Source: Chryseobacterium vrystaatense (GTDB lineage Bacteria > Bacteroidota > Bacteroidia > Flavobacteriales > Weeksellaceae). Taken from it: 64,000 bases of DNA. The notes beneath the pieces are model-generated. The model was not told where the DNA came from. It did not search any database and worked only from the letters and a program-made list of their open reading frames with translations. This document shows positions 34,600 through 43,744 of the stretch, one piece after another; position 1 is the stretch's first letter, and every line of letters starts with the position of its first letter. The translations under genes were made by a program, and so were the position numbers. Location of the stretch: positions 1 to 64,000 of the forward strand of contig NZ_JPRI01000002.1 in assembly GCF_000737765.1 (NCBI RefSeq). Reading direction: 5' to 3'.

Positions 34600-35442
34600 A
34601 TGAAAATAAGTATTATTGGTGCAGGTTTAATCGGGGGTTCAATGGCTTTAAAATTAAGATCAAAAGGCATGGCCGATTTCATCTATGGAATCGATAACAA
34701 TCAGCAGCACATCAATGAAGCTCTGGAACTTAAGATCATTGATGCAGGTACTGATCTTGAATACGGGGTCAAAAATGCAGATTTTATTATCCTGGCGATC
34801 CCTGTGGACGCAGCCAGAAAACTCCTGCCCTCTGTTCTGGATCTGATCTCTGATCATCAGACCGTCATGGATGCCGGATCTACAAAAGCAGGAATCGTCA
34901 ATGCCGTCAAAGATCATCCTAAACGCTCCCGGTTTGTGGCGTTCCACCCGATGTGGGGTACAGAAAACAATGGTCCTGCATCAGCTGTTTCAGACAGTTT
35001 TTCAGGAAAGGCAGGTGTGATCTGCAACAAGGAAGAGTCTGCACCCGATGCCCTTCAGCTGGTAGAAAAAGTGGCGGAAAACCTCGGTATGCACCTCATC
35101 TATATGAATGCGGAAGACCATGATATTCATACCGCTTATATTTCACATATCTCACACATTACCTCTTACGCTTTAGCCAATACGGTTCTGGAAAAAGAAC
35201 GTGAAGAAGAAACCATTTTCCAGTTGGCCAGTTCCGGTTTTTCTAGTACAGTACGTCTTGCCAAATCCCATCCTGAAATGTGGGTACCCATCTTTAAACA
35301 AAATAAAGAAAACGTACTCGATGTCCTGAATGAACATATCACCCAGCTCAGAAAGTTCAAGGCTGCTCTGGAAAAAGAAAATTATGAATACCTGGAAGAA
35401 CTGATCACGAATGCCAACAGGATCAGAGGCATATTAAGGTAA
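34600..35442 (+). CDS. tyrA: Prephenate dehydrogenase
   Basis: NAD-dependent enzyme turning prephenate into 4-hydroxyphenylpyruvate in tyrosine synthesis. An N-terminal Rossmann motif GAGLIGGSMAL (residues 7-17), then IPVDAARKLLP, MDAGSTK, the FHPMWGTENNGP substrate loop with its catalytic histidine, and the dimerisation helices with HISHITSYALA. It has 280 residues with no C-terminal ACT domain, so feedback control would depend on another level such as the leader hairpin upstream. It is a monocistronic unit with a terminator 30 bp after the stop. Confidence 0.92.
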   Translation: MKISIIGAGLIGGSMALKLRSKGMADFIYGIDNNQQHINEALELKIIDAGTDLEYGVKNADFIILAIPVDAARKLLPSVLDLISDHQTVMDAGSTKAGIVNAVKDHPKRSRFVAFHPMWGTENNGPASAVSDSFSGKAGVICNKEESAPDALQLVEKVAENLGMHLIYMNAEDHDIHTAYISHISHITSYALANTVLEKEREEETIFQLASSGFSSTVRLAKSHPEMWVPIFKQNKENVLDVLNEHITQLRKFKAALEKENYEYLEELITNANRIRGILR

Positions 35443-35472
35443 ATCCGGATTAACGGATATTCAAATAACAGG

Positions 35473-35531
35473 AAGCTGAAAGAAACAGTACGAAGGTCAG
35501 GACCGCTCTTACTGCTTCTTTCAGCTTTTCT
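35473..35531 (+). terminator. Terminator of tyrA
   Basis: An 18-bp stem with one mismatch (AAGCTGAAAGAAACAGTA / TACTGCTTCTTTCAGCTT), a 19-nt loop, then TTCTATTTT. Confidence 0.8.
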
Positions 35532-35745
35532 ATTTTAAGCATTTCCTTTTGATTCTCATTGAAAAAACTCCCCTCCTATGGTGGTAAACCTTAGATTTGA
35601 CGGAGTGGTTCCATCTTTCAGTCCATTACTCATCCACACTTCAATTTTTTCTTTCTACAGCATTAAAATTTGGGTCATTCAAGTAATTACATCAATTAAA
35701 TTTTAATAAAATTAAAAAACATTTTAACTTTATTAAAAAAAAGCT

Positions 35746-35753
35746 TACTTTCG
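35746..35753 (+). promoter_or_regulatory. -7 box for the DUF2089-Yip1-hydrolase operon
   Basis: TACTTTCG is a common variant of TAnnTTTG, 15 bp before the ATG at 35769. Confidence 0.45.
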
Positions 35754-35768
35754 TAAAAAATATAATCC

Positions 35769-36041
35769 ATGAAACTTCCGACGGTTTGTCCAAGTTGCGA
35801 AAATACTTTAAACGTAAGTCAGATGAAATGCCCGAGCTGCAAAACAGAGGTAAGCGGCGAATATGAACTTCCCGTTCTGCTTAAGCTTAATCGCGAAGAG
35901 CAGGAATTTGTTGTGAATTTTTTACTTTCCAGCGGCAGCATCAAAGAAATGGCCAAGCAGGCCGGACTCTCCTACCCGACTATGAGAAATAAAATGGACG
36001 ACCTGATAACCAAAGTCGGACAGTTAAAAAATAACCTGTAA
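35769..36041 (+). CDS. DUF2089 zinc-ribbon / HTH regulator
   Basis: 90 residues. Two CxxC knuckles (CPSCENTL and CPSCKTEV, Cys at about 7, 10, 20 and 23) form a zinc ribbon. A helix-turn-helix-like segment follows, with IKEMAKQAGLSYPTMRNKMDDL. This is the DUF2089 arrangement, thought to be a small DNA-binding regulator. It is first in a three-gene operon (10-bp gap to the next gene). Confidence 0.8.
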   Translation: MKLPTVCPSCENTLNVSQMKCPSCKTEVSGEYELPVLLKLNREEQEFVVNFLLSSGSIKEMAKQAGLSYPTMRNKMDDLITKVGQLKNNL

Positions 36042-36051
36042 ACCGACCGTA

Positions 36052-36636
36052 ATGAACTGGAAAACTATTTTTAATCCGTTTGAAAGATTTGATGATAAAC
36101 TTCTGCTGGTTATCGGCCTGTTGGGAACAGCTCTAATTGTTTTGCTGGGATACTACTGGACAGGTAACTCCTTCATCAGTATCTACAGGATCAGCCGCAT
36201 GGACAAGGTAACCTTTGAGGCTATCGCTATTCCCACTTTTATAAGTTTTGCTTCAGCCATTATCATTCTTTTCATATTGGGGAGGATTTTAAACAATAAG
36301 ACAAGAGTCATTGATATTGTCAATACCGTACTCATTTCACAACTGGTGGTGAGTGTTATGCAGGTAATGGATAAAATCCCTTTAATAAAAAATACCCAGG
36401 CCAGAATGATCAGCCAAAAGGCCCACCCTTCGGAAGCCTTACCTATCTGGGACCTTACCGTTACGATAGGCATAGCAACCATCAGCCTTATCATTATGAT
36501 CTATAGTATCACACTCTATTACAATGGTTTCAAAACAGCAACCAACATCAAAAAATGGCAGCACATTACTCTTTTTGCGGCCGTTTCATTACTAACGACT
36601 ATGATATGCCAAATTTTAATATCTAAATACTTTTAA
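36052..36636 (+). CDS. Yip1-like multi-pass membrane protein
   Basis: 194 residues with five hydrophobic segments (about 18-37, 60-82, 90-110, 133-154 and 170-190). The N-terminal IFNPFERFDD plus the evenly spaced helices resemble the Yip1-domain family of bacterial inner-membrane proteins. Function unknown. It is between the DUF2089 regulator and the serine hydrolase, with gaps of 10 and 5 bp, so all three should be one transcript. Confidence 0.65.
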   Translation: MNWKTIFNPFERFDDKLLLVIGLLGTALIVLLGYYWTGNSFISIYRISRMDKVTFEAIAIPTFISFASAIIILFILGRILNNKTRVIDIVNTVLISQLVVSVMQVMDKIPLIKNTQARMISQKAHPSEALPIWDLTVTIGIATISLIIMIYSITLYYNGFKTATNIKKWQHITLFAAVSLLTTMICQILISKYF

Positions 36637-36641
36637 ATAAC

Positions 36642-38276
36642 ATGAAAATCAAATTTCTACTGGTGCTGGTCTTTCTGGCACAGATTTGTCACGCCCAAAT
36701 CGAAGGAACATGGAACGGTGAACTCGATACCCAGATGATGAAACTTCCTTTGGTTTTAAAGATTAAAAAAGGACCTGAAGGATATACATCCCTGATGAAC
36801 AGCCCTAAGCAAAGCAAAGACGATATTAGTGTAGACCGGACAGGTTTTACCAATAATGAGCTTAGTTTTGAGATCAGGAAAATCAATGCCTCTTACAAAG
36901 GTATTTTTAAAGAAGATCACATTGAAGGGACTCTCACCCAGGGCGGAAAGGCTCTACCTTTGAACCTGTTCAGAGATCTTCCGGTTTCTAAAAACGATGA
37001 TGTTTCCTATCTCCATGGAAAAGCCATCAACAAAGAAAAAATTGATGATTTTCTGGACTATATTGCTCAGAAAAATCAGGGAATAGGCAGTGTTGCTATT
37101 TTCAGAAACGGGGTTCAGGAATATCACAAAGACTTTGGCCAGCAGTTGTTAAAAAACGTGACTTATGACAAAGACACCCAATATCAGATAGGATCTGTCA
37201 GTAAAATGATCACCGCAGTAATGCTGATGCAGCTTGTTGAAAACGGAAAGCTTAAACTGGACGAAAAACTGTCAAAATTCTATCCCGAAATTCCTAATGC
37301 AAAAAAGATCACCCTGCACCAAATGCTGAATCATACCAGCGGACTGGGCGATTATGTAGGTGAGCCAAAGGACAACTGGCTTTTCAAAAAGCCTGTAGGT
37401 GATAAAGCGATCATCGCAGAGATCAAAAAGCAGGGCGTAAGCTTTGAACCCGGAAAAAAACTGAGATATTCCAACTCAGCCTATTTTCTCTTGAGCAGAA
37501 TTCTTGAAAAACTCTCAGGTAAGCCATATAACGTTATATTAAAAGAAAATATCCTTGAAAAAGCAGGAATGAAACATACCTTCTCGGTCATGGATGATCC
37601 AAAGAATGTGTTTAAATCCTACAAATTCACAGACGGCAACTGGAACGAAGTTTCTGATTTTAATTTTTATAACTGTATCGGTTTGGGAGATATCGTCTCT
37701 ACAACGGAGGATATGAACCTTTTCATGGACGCTTTATTCAGTGGAAAATTCATCAAAAAAGAAACGCTTGACATGATGATCTCCAATAAAAATGAAAAGG
37801 TCTTCGGAATAGGAATGATGAAAATGCCTTTCTATACCATTACTGCTTACGGACACGGTGGCGATACAGCAGGTTCTCATTCTACCGTATCTTATGAACC
37901 TACCGACAAGCTTTCTTTTGCTGTCACTCTGAACGGAGAAAACATGCGTCATAATGATCTGTACCTTGGCATTTTAAACCTGTTGTATGGAAGAGATTAT
38001 AAATATCCATCGTTTGATCATGGAAAATCTGATCCTGAGCTGGACCCATATGCAGGAGAATATGAATCAAAAGAAATTCCGATTCCTTTAACTGTCTTCT
38101 CCAAAAACGGATCTTTATTTGCACAGGGAAAAGGACAACCTGAGTTTCCCCTGAAAAAGATTGAAAAAAATAAATATCAGTTTGAACAGGCAGGAATTAC
38201 GATTCTCTTCATTCCGGAAAGTAAGCAAATGCAATTGATACAAAAGGGAAAAACATCTCTTTTTAATAAAAAGTAG
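36642..38276 (+). CDS. Serine hydrolase, beta-lactamase class C-like
   Basis: 544 residues: signal peptide (to residue 19, ICHAQ), an N-terminal about 110-residue beta domain, the catalytic domain with SxxK (Ser185-Val-Ser-Lys188), Tyr276-Ser-Asn278, and a KTG-equivalent HGGDTAGSHS, and a C-terminal beta barrel-like domain (from about 450). This matches periplasmic penicillin-binding-protein-like peptidases rather than a true beta-lactamase. Last gene of the operon started by DUF2089. A PBP-like or D-peptidase role is inferred only. Confidence 0.85.
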   Translation: MKIKFLLVLVFLAQICHAQIEGTWNGELDTQMMKLPLVLKIKKGPEGYTSLMNSPKQSKDDISVDRTGFTNNELSFEIRKINASYKGIFKEDHIEGTLTQGGKALPLNLFRDLPVSKNDDVSYLHGKAINKEKIDDFLDYIAQKNQGIGSVAIFRNGVQEYHKDFGQQLLKNVTYDKDTQYQIGSVSKMITAVMLMQLVENGKLKLDEKLSKFYPEIPNAKKITLHQMLNHTSGLGDYVGEPKDNWLFKKPVGDKAIIAEIKKQGVSFEPGKKLRYSNSAYFLLSRILEKLSGKPYNVILKENILEKAGMKHTFSVMDDPKNVFKSYKFTDGNWNEVSDFNFYNCIGLGDIVSTTEDMNLFMDALFSGKFIKKETLDMMISNKNEKVFGIGMMKMPFYTITAYGHGGDTAGSHSTVSYEPTDKLSFAVTLNGENMRHNDLYLGILNLLYGRDYKYPSFDHGKSDPELDPYAGEYESKEIPIPLTVFSKNGSLFAQGKGQPEFPLKKIEKNKYQFEQAGITILFIPESKQMQLIQKGKTSLFNKK

Positions 38277-38471
38277 TTCGTACTTTTCTTCAAACCATTA
38301 AGAGTTTTTAAGTGTTTAAGAATTATAAGTTGGGACTAGCCAATAAGAACTTAAAAATCATTTGATTTTTCTTAACTCTTCTTCATTTCATAACTGGTCT
38401 TAATGGTTTATTACATTTCAAGATAAAAACACATCACTCAACTAATTACCAAGAAAACACACTATATATTC

Positions 38472-38505
38472 AAAAAAAATCCTTAGACGATCATCTAAGG
38501 ATTTT
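38472..38505 (-). terminator. Terminator between serine hydrolase and serine deaminase genes
   Basis: AAAATCCTTAGA-CGATCA-TCTAAGGATTTT, 12-bp stem flanked by A-rich sequence left and TTGTATTTT right, so it can serve the convergent genes on both strands. The 195 bp between the hydrolase stop and this hairpin hold nothing recognisable. Confidence 0.82.
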
Positions 38506-38530
38506 GTATTTTAAAACAAGGTCATTTATT

Positions 38531-39949
38531 TTAACATTCGGGAACGTTTACGGCAATAGCCAGTCCGCCTTCTGAAGTTTCCTTGAAACGGTCACTCATT
38601 GATAAAGCGGTTTCCCACATGGTCTGAATTACTTCGTCCAGCGTTACTTTTGCTTTGGAAGGATCACTTTCCAATGCAATATTAGCTGCTGTGATTGCTT
38701 TCATTGCTCCCATTGTATTTCTTTCAATACATGGAATCTGGACAAGACCTTTAATAGGATCACAGGTTAGTCCCAGGTGATGTTCCATGGCAATTTCTGC
38801 TGCCATCAGCACCTGTCCTATGCTTCCGCCTAAGATTTCTGTAAGCCCTGCTGCTGCCATCGCTGATGAAACGCCTATCTCTGCCTGACATCCTCCCATT
38901 GCAGCTGAAATGGTAGCATTTTTCTTAAATAAAGTTCCGATCTCTCCGGCTACCAGTAAAAATCTGGTGATATCATCTTCGCTGGTGCATTCTGTGAATG
39001 CCTGTGAATACATTAAAACTGCCGGAATAACACCGCTGGCTCCATTGGTAGGTGCTGTAATGATTCTTCCGAAACTCGCATTCTCTTCATTCACTGCCAA
39101 TGCAAAACACGCGATCCATTTATTGATATTGGTAAAGTTCTCCTCAGCATCTACAACAAGCTTAAACCACTCGTCGATATTTTTATAGATCTTGTCTCCC
39201 AAAAGCTTTCGGTTGATTCCCGCAGCCCTTCTGGTTACATTTAAACCGCCCGGAAGAATTCCTTCTTTATTGACGCCTTTGTAGATACATTCTTTAATAT
39301 TCTTCCAGATATGCAATGCCTGCTGTCTGGTTTCTTCCTGTGTTCTCCAGCTTTCTTCATTGATCAGGATCAGATCTGAAAACTTTTCAAAACCCAGTTT
39401 ATTACAATATTTGATAATATCCGAACCATGGTGGCATGGATACAGGGTGCGGACACACTGTTTTTCTATAGAGTTTTTTTCCTGACTTGCTATAAAACCT
39501 CCTCCTACAGAATAAAAATCCTGAACAAGCTCGGTTCCATCTTCGAAAACAGCCTTAAAAATCATTCCATTGGGATGAAAATCAAGGGATTTCTGCATAT
39601 TTAAAACCAAATGATAGCCGTAGATAAAAGGAATTTCCTTTTCGCCACCCAGGTTAATGATCTGGTCATTTTTGATTTTCGCTATTTTTTCATCAATTTT
39701 TGAAGTATTGATGGTGGTAAAATCTTCGCCATTCAACCCAAGCATTCCGGCAATATCCGTTCCGTGCCCGATTCCGGTTTTGGCTAAAGAACCGAAAAAT
39801 TCAAGGAAAACTTCCTTCACTTCTGCGATTGATCTTTCCCTTTTTATAATTCTGATAAATGCAGATGCTGCATTCCACGGTCCCATCGTGTGCGAACTGG
39901 ACGGGCCTATTCCTACTTTAATAATCTCAAAAACCGATATTGATTCCAT
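38531..39949 (-). CDS. sdaA: L-serine ammonia-lyase (serine deaminase), iron-sulfur type
   Basis: Single-chain enzyme (472 residues) deaminating serine to pyruvate with a [4Fe-4S] cluster. The N-terminal beta domain has VGIGPSSSHTMGPWNAA; the C-terminal alpha domain has APTNGASGVIPAVL, the cluster cysteine segments GGCQAEIGVSSAMAAAGL and CDPIKGLVQIPCIERN, and ends in GGLAIAVNVPEC. The start at 39949 is supported by a TATCTTTG promoter box 28 bp upstream (39977-39984); the open frame to 39979 would start within that box. Confidence 0.94.
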   Translation of the reverse strand: MESISVFEIIKVGIGPSSSHTMGPWNAASAFIRIIKRERSIAEVKEVFLEFFGSLAKTGIGHGTDIAGMLGLNGEDFTTINTSKIDEKIAKIKNDQIINLGGEKEIPFIYGYHLVLNMQKSLDFHPNGMIFKAVFEDGTELVQDFYSVGGGFIASQEKNSIEKQCVRTLYPCHHGSDIIKYCNKLGFEKFSDLILINEESWRTQEETRQQALHIWKNIKECIYKGVNKEGILPGGLNVTRRAAGINRKLLGDKIYKNIDEWFKLVVDAEENFTNINKWIACFALAVNEENASFGRIITAPTNGASGVIPAVLMYSQAFTECTSEDDITRFLLVAGEIGTLFKKNATISAAMGGCQAEIGVSSAMAAAGLTEILGGSIGQVLMAAEIAMEHHLGLTCDPIKGLVQIPCIERNTMGAMKAITAANIALESDPSKAKVTLDEVIQTMWETALSMSDRFKETSEGGLAIAVNVPEC

Positions 39950-39976
39950 AGACAATTCATCATTTTCCTCGAAAAA

Positions 39977-39984
39977 CAAAGATA
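39977..39984 (-). promoter_or_regulatory. -7 box for sdaA
   Basis: Minus-strand TATCTTTG (plus-strand CAAAGATA) fits TAnnTTTG. It decides the sdaA start at 39949. Confidence 0.6.
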
Positions 39985-40065
39985 CATGATAAATCCCAAT
40001 AAAAGTATGTCCTCATCCCAGAATTACCAACACTACAACAGATCCTGAAATGAATTTATCATCCG

Positions 40066-40073
40066 TATTTTTG
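40066..40073 (+). promoter_or_regulatory. -7 box for the Crp/Fnr-type regulator gene
   Basis: TATTTTTG fits TAnnTTTG, 69 bp before the ATG at 40142. Confidence 0.5.
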
Positions 40074-40141
40074 TAAATTAGCTGGTACGGTACCGGCTCT
40101 TAAATCAATCATATAAACTTCTATCCTTTTAACGCCTTCAA

Positions 40142-40720
40142 ATGGAAATATTAATTAAGAATATTCTAAAGCATGTCACACTTACCCAGGAAGAAATTAC
40201 TGTGTTTAAAAGCTGCTGGAGTGAAAAAACATTGGAAAAAGGTGAATTTCTTTTGAGAAACGGAGAAACCTGCCGTTACGACAGCTATATTGTTTCAGGG
40301 GTCTTAAAGGCCTTTTGTATCAATTCAGATAATGGAAATGAAGAGATTCTTTTTTTAGCGATTGATAACTGGTGGGCCACCGATATCTCCAGCTTTTCTA
40401 AACAACAACCTTCAATGTACAATATACAGGCTGTAGAAAAAACAATTCTTTTACAGATCAGTCACACAGCTTTTCAAAAAATGCTGCAGGCAATTCCTTC
40501 TCTTGAAAGATATTTCAGGATTATTTTAGAGGGGTACCTGGGAACACTTGAGAAGCGGATTGTATTTAACAATATGTACAAAGCTGAGCAGAAGTATTAT
40601 GATTTCCTCAACACCTATCCGGATATTGTCTCCCGGGTTCCTCAATATTTAATTGCATCCTATTTAGGAGTTTCGCCAGAATTTATAAGCAGAATAAGGA
40701 AAAAAAATAAATCCTCTTGA
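40142..40720 (+). CDS. Crp/Fnr-family transcriptional regulator
   Basis: 192 residues. The N-terminal cyclic-nucleotide-binding-like beta-roll (about 10-120) has KGEFLLRNGETCRYDSYIVSG; a C-terminal winged helix has VPQYLIASYLGVSPEFISRIRKK. The residues that bind cAMP in Crp are not conserved, as usual for this Bacteroidetes subgroup. It precedes an azoreductase-like gene (61-bp gap), which is a likely target. Confidence 0.85.
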   Translation: MEILIKNILKHVTLTQEEITVFKSCWSEKTLEKGEFLLRNGETCRYDSYIVSGVLKAFCINSDNGNEEILFLAIDNWWATDISSFSKQQPSMYNIQAVEKTILLQISHTAFQKMLQAIPSLERYFRIILEGYLGTLEKRIVFNNMYKAEQKYYDFLNTYPDIVSRVPQYLIASYLGVSPEFISRIRKKNKSS

Positions 40721-40781
40721 ACAAGATCAATTTTTAAGAAATGAATAATCAGGAATTTTGTTATTATACAATTTATAACAA

Positions 40782-41405
40782 ATGAAAGTCCTAATTATTA
40801 ATGCAAGCGTAAGAAATGAAAGATCTTACAGTCGAAAACTAACCCAGCTTTTTGTTGAAAACTGGAAAACCAGATATCCCTCAGATGTATTTACCTACCG
40901 AGAAACGGGTATTGACAGCATTCCCAATATTAACGAATCCTGGATCGCAGCAGCGTTTAAAAAACCGTCAGACAGAACTGAAGAAAACCAAAAAGCATTA
41001 GAGCTAAGCGATGAGCTGGTAAAAGAACTCAAAGAACATGATATGTATATTATTGGAACACCAATGTATAACTGGTCTGTTCCAGGTGGATTAAAGGCTT
41101 ATATAGATCAGGTTATGCGGATCAATGAAACCTGGAAGTTCAGGTCAGGAGTTCCGGATGGCGACTACGTAGGTTTACTTCAAAACAAAAAGGCATTTAT
41201 ACTGTCTGCCCGAGGCGACACAGGATACGGAGAAAATGAAAAAAATAGGCATGTCAATTTTCAAACGACCTATCTGAAGCACATTTTCGGAATTATGGGA
41301 GTCGAAAACATCACTATTATTTCTTTAGATAATGAAGAGTTTGGAGGAAAAGTCTTTGAAGAATCGAAAAACAATATTTTCAATATCATCCAATCCATTG
41401 AATAA
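40782..41405 (+). CDS. azoR: FMN-dependent NAD(P)H oxidoreductase (azoreductase-like)
   Basis: 207 residues, flavodoxin-like fold. The N-terminal IINASVRNERSYSRKL is the FMN phosphate loop; IIGTPMYNWSVPGGLKAYIDQ is the characteristic isoalloxazine motif; the SARGDTGYGENE loop precedes the C-terminal strands. Quinone or azo reduction with NADH is the usual activity. It follows the Crp-like regulator and ends before a terminator. Confidence 0.82.
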   Translation: MKVLIINASVRNERSYSRKLTQLFVENWKTRYPSDVFTYRETGIDSIPNINESWIAAAFKKPSDRTEENQKALELSDELVKELKEHDMYIIGTPMYNWSVPGGLKAYIDQVMRINETWKFRSGVPDGDYVGLLQNKKAFILSARGDTGYGENEKNRHVNFQTTYLKHIFGIMGVENITIISLDNEEFGGKVFEESKNNIFNIIQSIE

Positions 41406-41443
41406 GATCAGAAAACCTCTTTTAATTAAGGTATTTTTCAATC

Positions 41444-41479
41444 AGGGCATTCCGGCAAAGCTGCCCGTGCCCTTTTTTT
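41444..41479 (+). terminator. Terminator of azoR
   Basis: AGGGCA ... TGCCCT stem with a nested GGCA-AAGC-TGCC, followed by TTTTTTT, 38 bp after the stop. Confidence 0.82.
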
Positions 41480-41483
41480 ATCA

Positions 41484-42827
41484 TCACCTGAAGCTTTCCT
41501 GATGCTGAGAAAGATCGAGTCCCGCATTCTCAGACTCTTCGGAAACCCGTAATGTAATTATGGAATCTGTCAATTTATACAACAGCAGTGAACCAAAGAA
41601 TGTAAAAGCAGAAACAAGAGCCAAAGCAGCCATATGATGGGCAAAAACTCCAATTCCTCCGTGAAGAAGGCTGGCATTCTCACCGTGAGCAAAAACAGCG
41701 GTAAGGATCATTCCCATAATCCCTCCTACTCCATGGCAGGCAAACACGTCAAGGGTATCATCTATCTTTTTCAAAGCTTTCCAGTTCATCATGAGATTTG
41801 AAACGACAGCTGCTAAAAATCCTATAAAAAGACTTTCCGGAATACTGACGAAACCACAGCCGGGAGTAATCGCTACCAATCCCACCACGGCTCCGATACA
41901 GGCTCCTAATGCAGAAACACTTCTTCCATTTATCCTGTCAAAAAAGATCCAGGTCATCATAGCGGAAGCAGAAGCAATGGTCGTTGTTCCGAAAGCCATA
42001 GCGGCAGATGCATTGGCACTTAAAGCAGAACCCGCATTGAAACCAAACCATCCGAACCACAGCATTCCGGTTCCTAAAAGTACATAAGGAATATTGGACG
42101 GCTCATGATGTGGATTTTTTCTGTTTCCCAAAAACATAGCACCCGCTAAAGCTGCAAAACCGGCACTCATATGAACTACTGTTCCGCCGGCGAAATCTCT
42201 TATTCCAAAATATTTATTCAGAAGACCGTCCGGATGCCACACCATATGACAAAGCGGGGTATAGATGAAAATACTGAAAAGCACCATGAAAAGAAGATAA
42301 GAGATGAAACGAACCCGCTCGGCAAAAGAACCTGTGATAAGTGCAGGAGTAATAACCGCAAACTTCATCTGAAAAAGGGCAAACAGTACGAAGGGAATCG
42401 TAGTAGCCATCATTTTGTGAGGCAGCACCCCTACATGATTGAAAAACGGGTAGCTCAGCGGATTTCCAATGATTCCGTAATGCACACCATTGATCTCAAA
42501 ACCTAAAGAATCCCCAAACGACAATGAAAATCCGACGACGACCCACAAAATTGAGATAACCCCGAGTGCAATAAAACTTTGCAGCATCGTAGAAATCACA
42601 TTTTTCTTTCCTACCATTCCCCCGTAAAAGAATGAAAGTCCGGGCGTCATAAGCAGGACCAAACCTGCAGCAGCAAGGATCCATGCGACATCTGCCCCTA
42701 CGATCTTATCTTCACTGAGAAAATCTCCGGCATCAGGGGAATCAACGGCCGGACTCCAGAACAGTCCTCCGAATGCGACCAGGGTAATGACGCAGAATGA
42801 AACGATCCACTTTAAACCAATTTTCAT
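41484..42827 (-). CDS. amtB: Ammonium transporter
   Basis: Inner-membrane ammonium channel (447 residues from 42827). An N-terminal hydrophobic segment (about 5-20, likely a signal peptide) precedes eleven membrane helices. The two pore histidines are in GGTVVHMSAGFAALAG and VFACHGVGGIMG, and the phenylalanine-gate region is in FALFQMKFAV. The open frame to 42851 adds eight residues. No glnK or PII gene is adjacent. Convergent with azoR, sharing the terminator region. Confidence 0.94.
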   Translation of the reverse strand: MKIGLKWIVSFCVITLVAFGGLFWSPAVDSPDAGDFLSEDKIVGADVAWILAAAGLVLLMTPGLSFFYGGMVGKKNVISTMLQSFIALGVISILWVVVGFSLSFGDSLGFEINGVHYGIIGNPLSYPFFNHVGVLPHKMMATTIPFVLFALFQMKFAVITPALITGSFAERVRFISYLLFMVLFSIFIYTPLCHMVWHPDGLLNKYFGIRDFAGGTVVHMSAGFAALAGAMFLGNRKNPHHEPSNIPYVLLGTGMLWFGWFGFNAGSALSANASAAMAFGTTTIASASAMMTWIFFDRINGRSVSALGACIGAVVGLVAITPGCGFVSIPESLFIGFLAAVVSNLMMNWKALKKIDDTLDVFACHGVGGIMGMILTAVFAHGENASLLHGGIGVFAHHMAALALVSAFTFFGSLLLYKLTDSIITLRVSEESENAGLDLSQHQESFR

Positions 42828-42934
42828 AATATTTACATTTAACCCTATCAAAATTAAATATAAATTTTATAAAAACATATATTTTTACAAAAACACCCCT
42901 TAAAAAAATGATAAAAATTGAAATTTTATCATTA

Positions 42935-43576
42935 TCAAACAAACACCTCCTTTAATATTTTAGATACTTCCTTATATTTTGTAGCAGGAAAAAGATGAGT
43001 ACCCCCTTTGATTACATAATCCGGTTTTGAATATTTAATAGGAAAGACAATATCCTTATCCCCTAATATCTGGATCACTTCAGGGATTTCTTCAAATTTC
43101 CACTCTGAAACCTTTTCTACAGACCATTTCAGGTAATATGGATCTCTGACTCTGAAATACTGAAGAATTCTAGGGTTTTTGGGATCAAACAGTTTTCTAA
43201 CCACAGAATACACATTGGCTGCTCTATCATTAAACATTCCAACCGGCAATATCCTTGGAAGCTTTGTGATCTCTCCTGTTCTTATAAATTTAGATTTTTC
43301 TTTATCAGATTTAATACTTCCCAAGATGACCACCTTTTCCGCAGGCTTGAGTTTATTGATCTCCTGCACCATAATCCCACCAAAAGAATATCCAAGAAGA
43401 CTGAACGGCTCAGAAGGATCTACTTTCTCGGCCATTCTCTCCACATAGGAATAAAAGGGCTCATTTTTCTCAGGAATAAGCCAGTCTATAAAAATCAATT
43501 CACAGTTCTCGGGAAATTCAAGTCTTTCCAGGACTTTAAAGTCTGCTCCGAGACCACTTACCACATAAATTTTCAT
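42935..43576 (-). CDS. Alpha/beta hydrolase
   Basis: 213 residues without a signal peptide. The nucleophile elbow is GYSFGG (Ser about residue 64), the acid in GDKDIVFP and the histidine in GGTHLFPA. VVSGLGADFKVLERL at the N-terminus replaces the usual HGxxG oxyanion motif. Substrate unknown. It precedes amtB by 107 bp on the same strand, but an operon is uncertain. Confidence 0.75.
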   Translation of the reverse strand: MKIYVVSGLGADFKVLERLEFPENCELIFIDWLIPEKNEPFYSYVERMAEKVDPSEPFSLLGYSFGGIMVQEINKLKPAEKVVILGSIKSDKEKSKFIRTGEITKLPRILPVGMFNDRAANVYSVVRKLFDPKNPRILQYFRVRDPYYLKWSVEKVSEWKFEEIPEVIQILGDKDIVFPIKYSKPDYVIKGGTHLFPATKYKEVSKILKEVFV

Positions 43577-43689
43577 ACTACTAATTTATAAAAAATTAGG
43601 GTAAAGACATTCATTAAATTTCTCCAGCGGATTTACTTTCTGCAAAAAATCTTTTTGTATAATGGTCACTCAGTATTCAAAAACAGACA

Positions 43690-43723
43690 TAAAAAAATGG
43701 GCAGTTTATAAAAACTGCCCATT
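43690..43723 (-). terminator. Terminator of the second YceI gene
   Basis: AATGGGCAGTTT-ATAA-AAACTGCCCATT with a T-tract on the minus strand (plus-strand AAAAAAA), 22 bp past the stop at 43745. Confidence 0.85.
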
Positions 43724-43744
43724 ACTATGTTGAAATATGTTTTC

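Larger units (their letters stand above)
35443..35768. other. tyrA-DUF2089 intergenic region
   Basis: 326 bp. The first part holds the tyrA terminator (35473-35531). The rest is AT-rich, ending with the TACTTTCG promoter box (35746-35753). No further ORF or repeat is supported. Confidence 0.5.

Noticed and set aside
39950..39979. Upstream start for sdaA at 39979
   Set aside because: It would begin inside the TATCTTTG promoter box; the 39949 start matches the family N-terminus.
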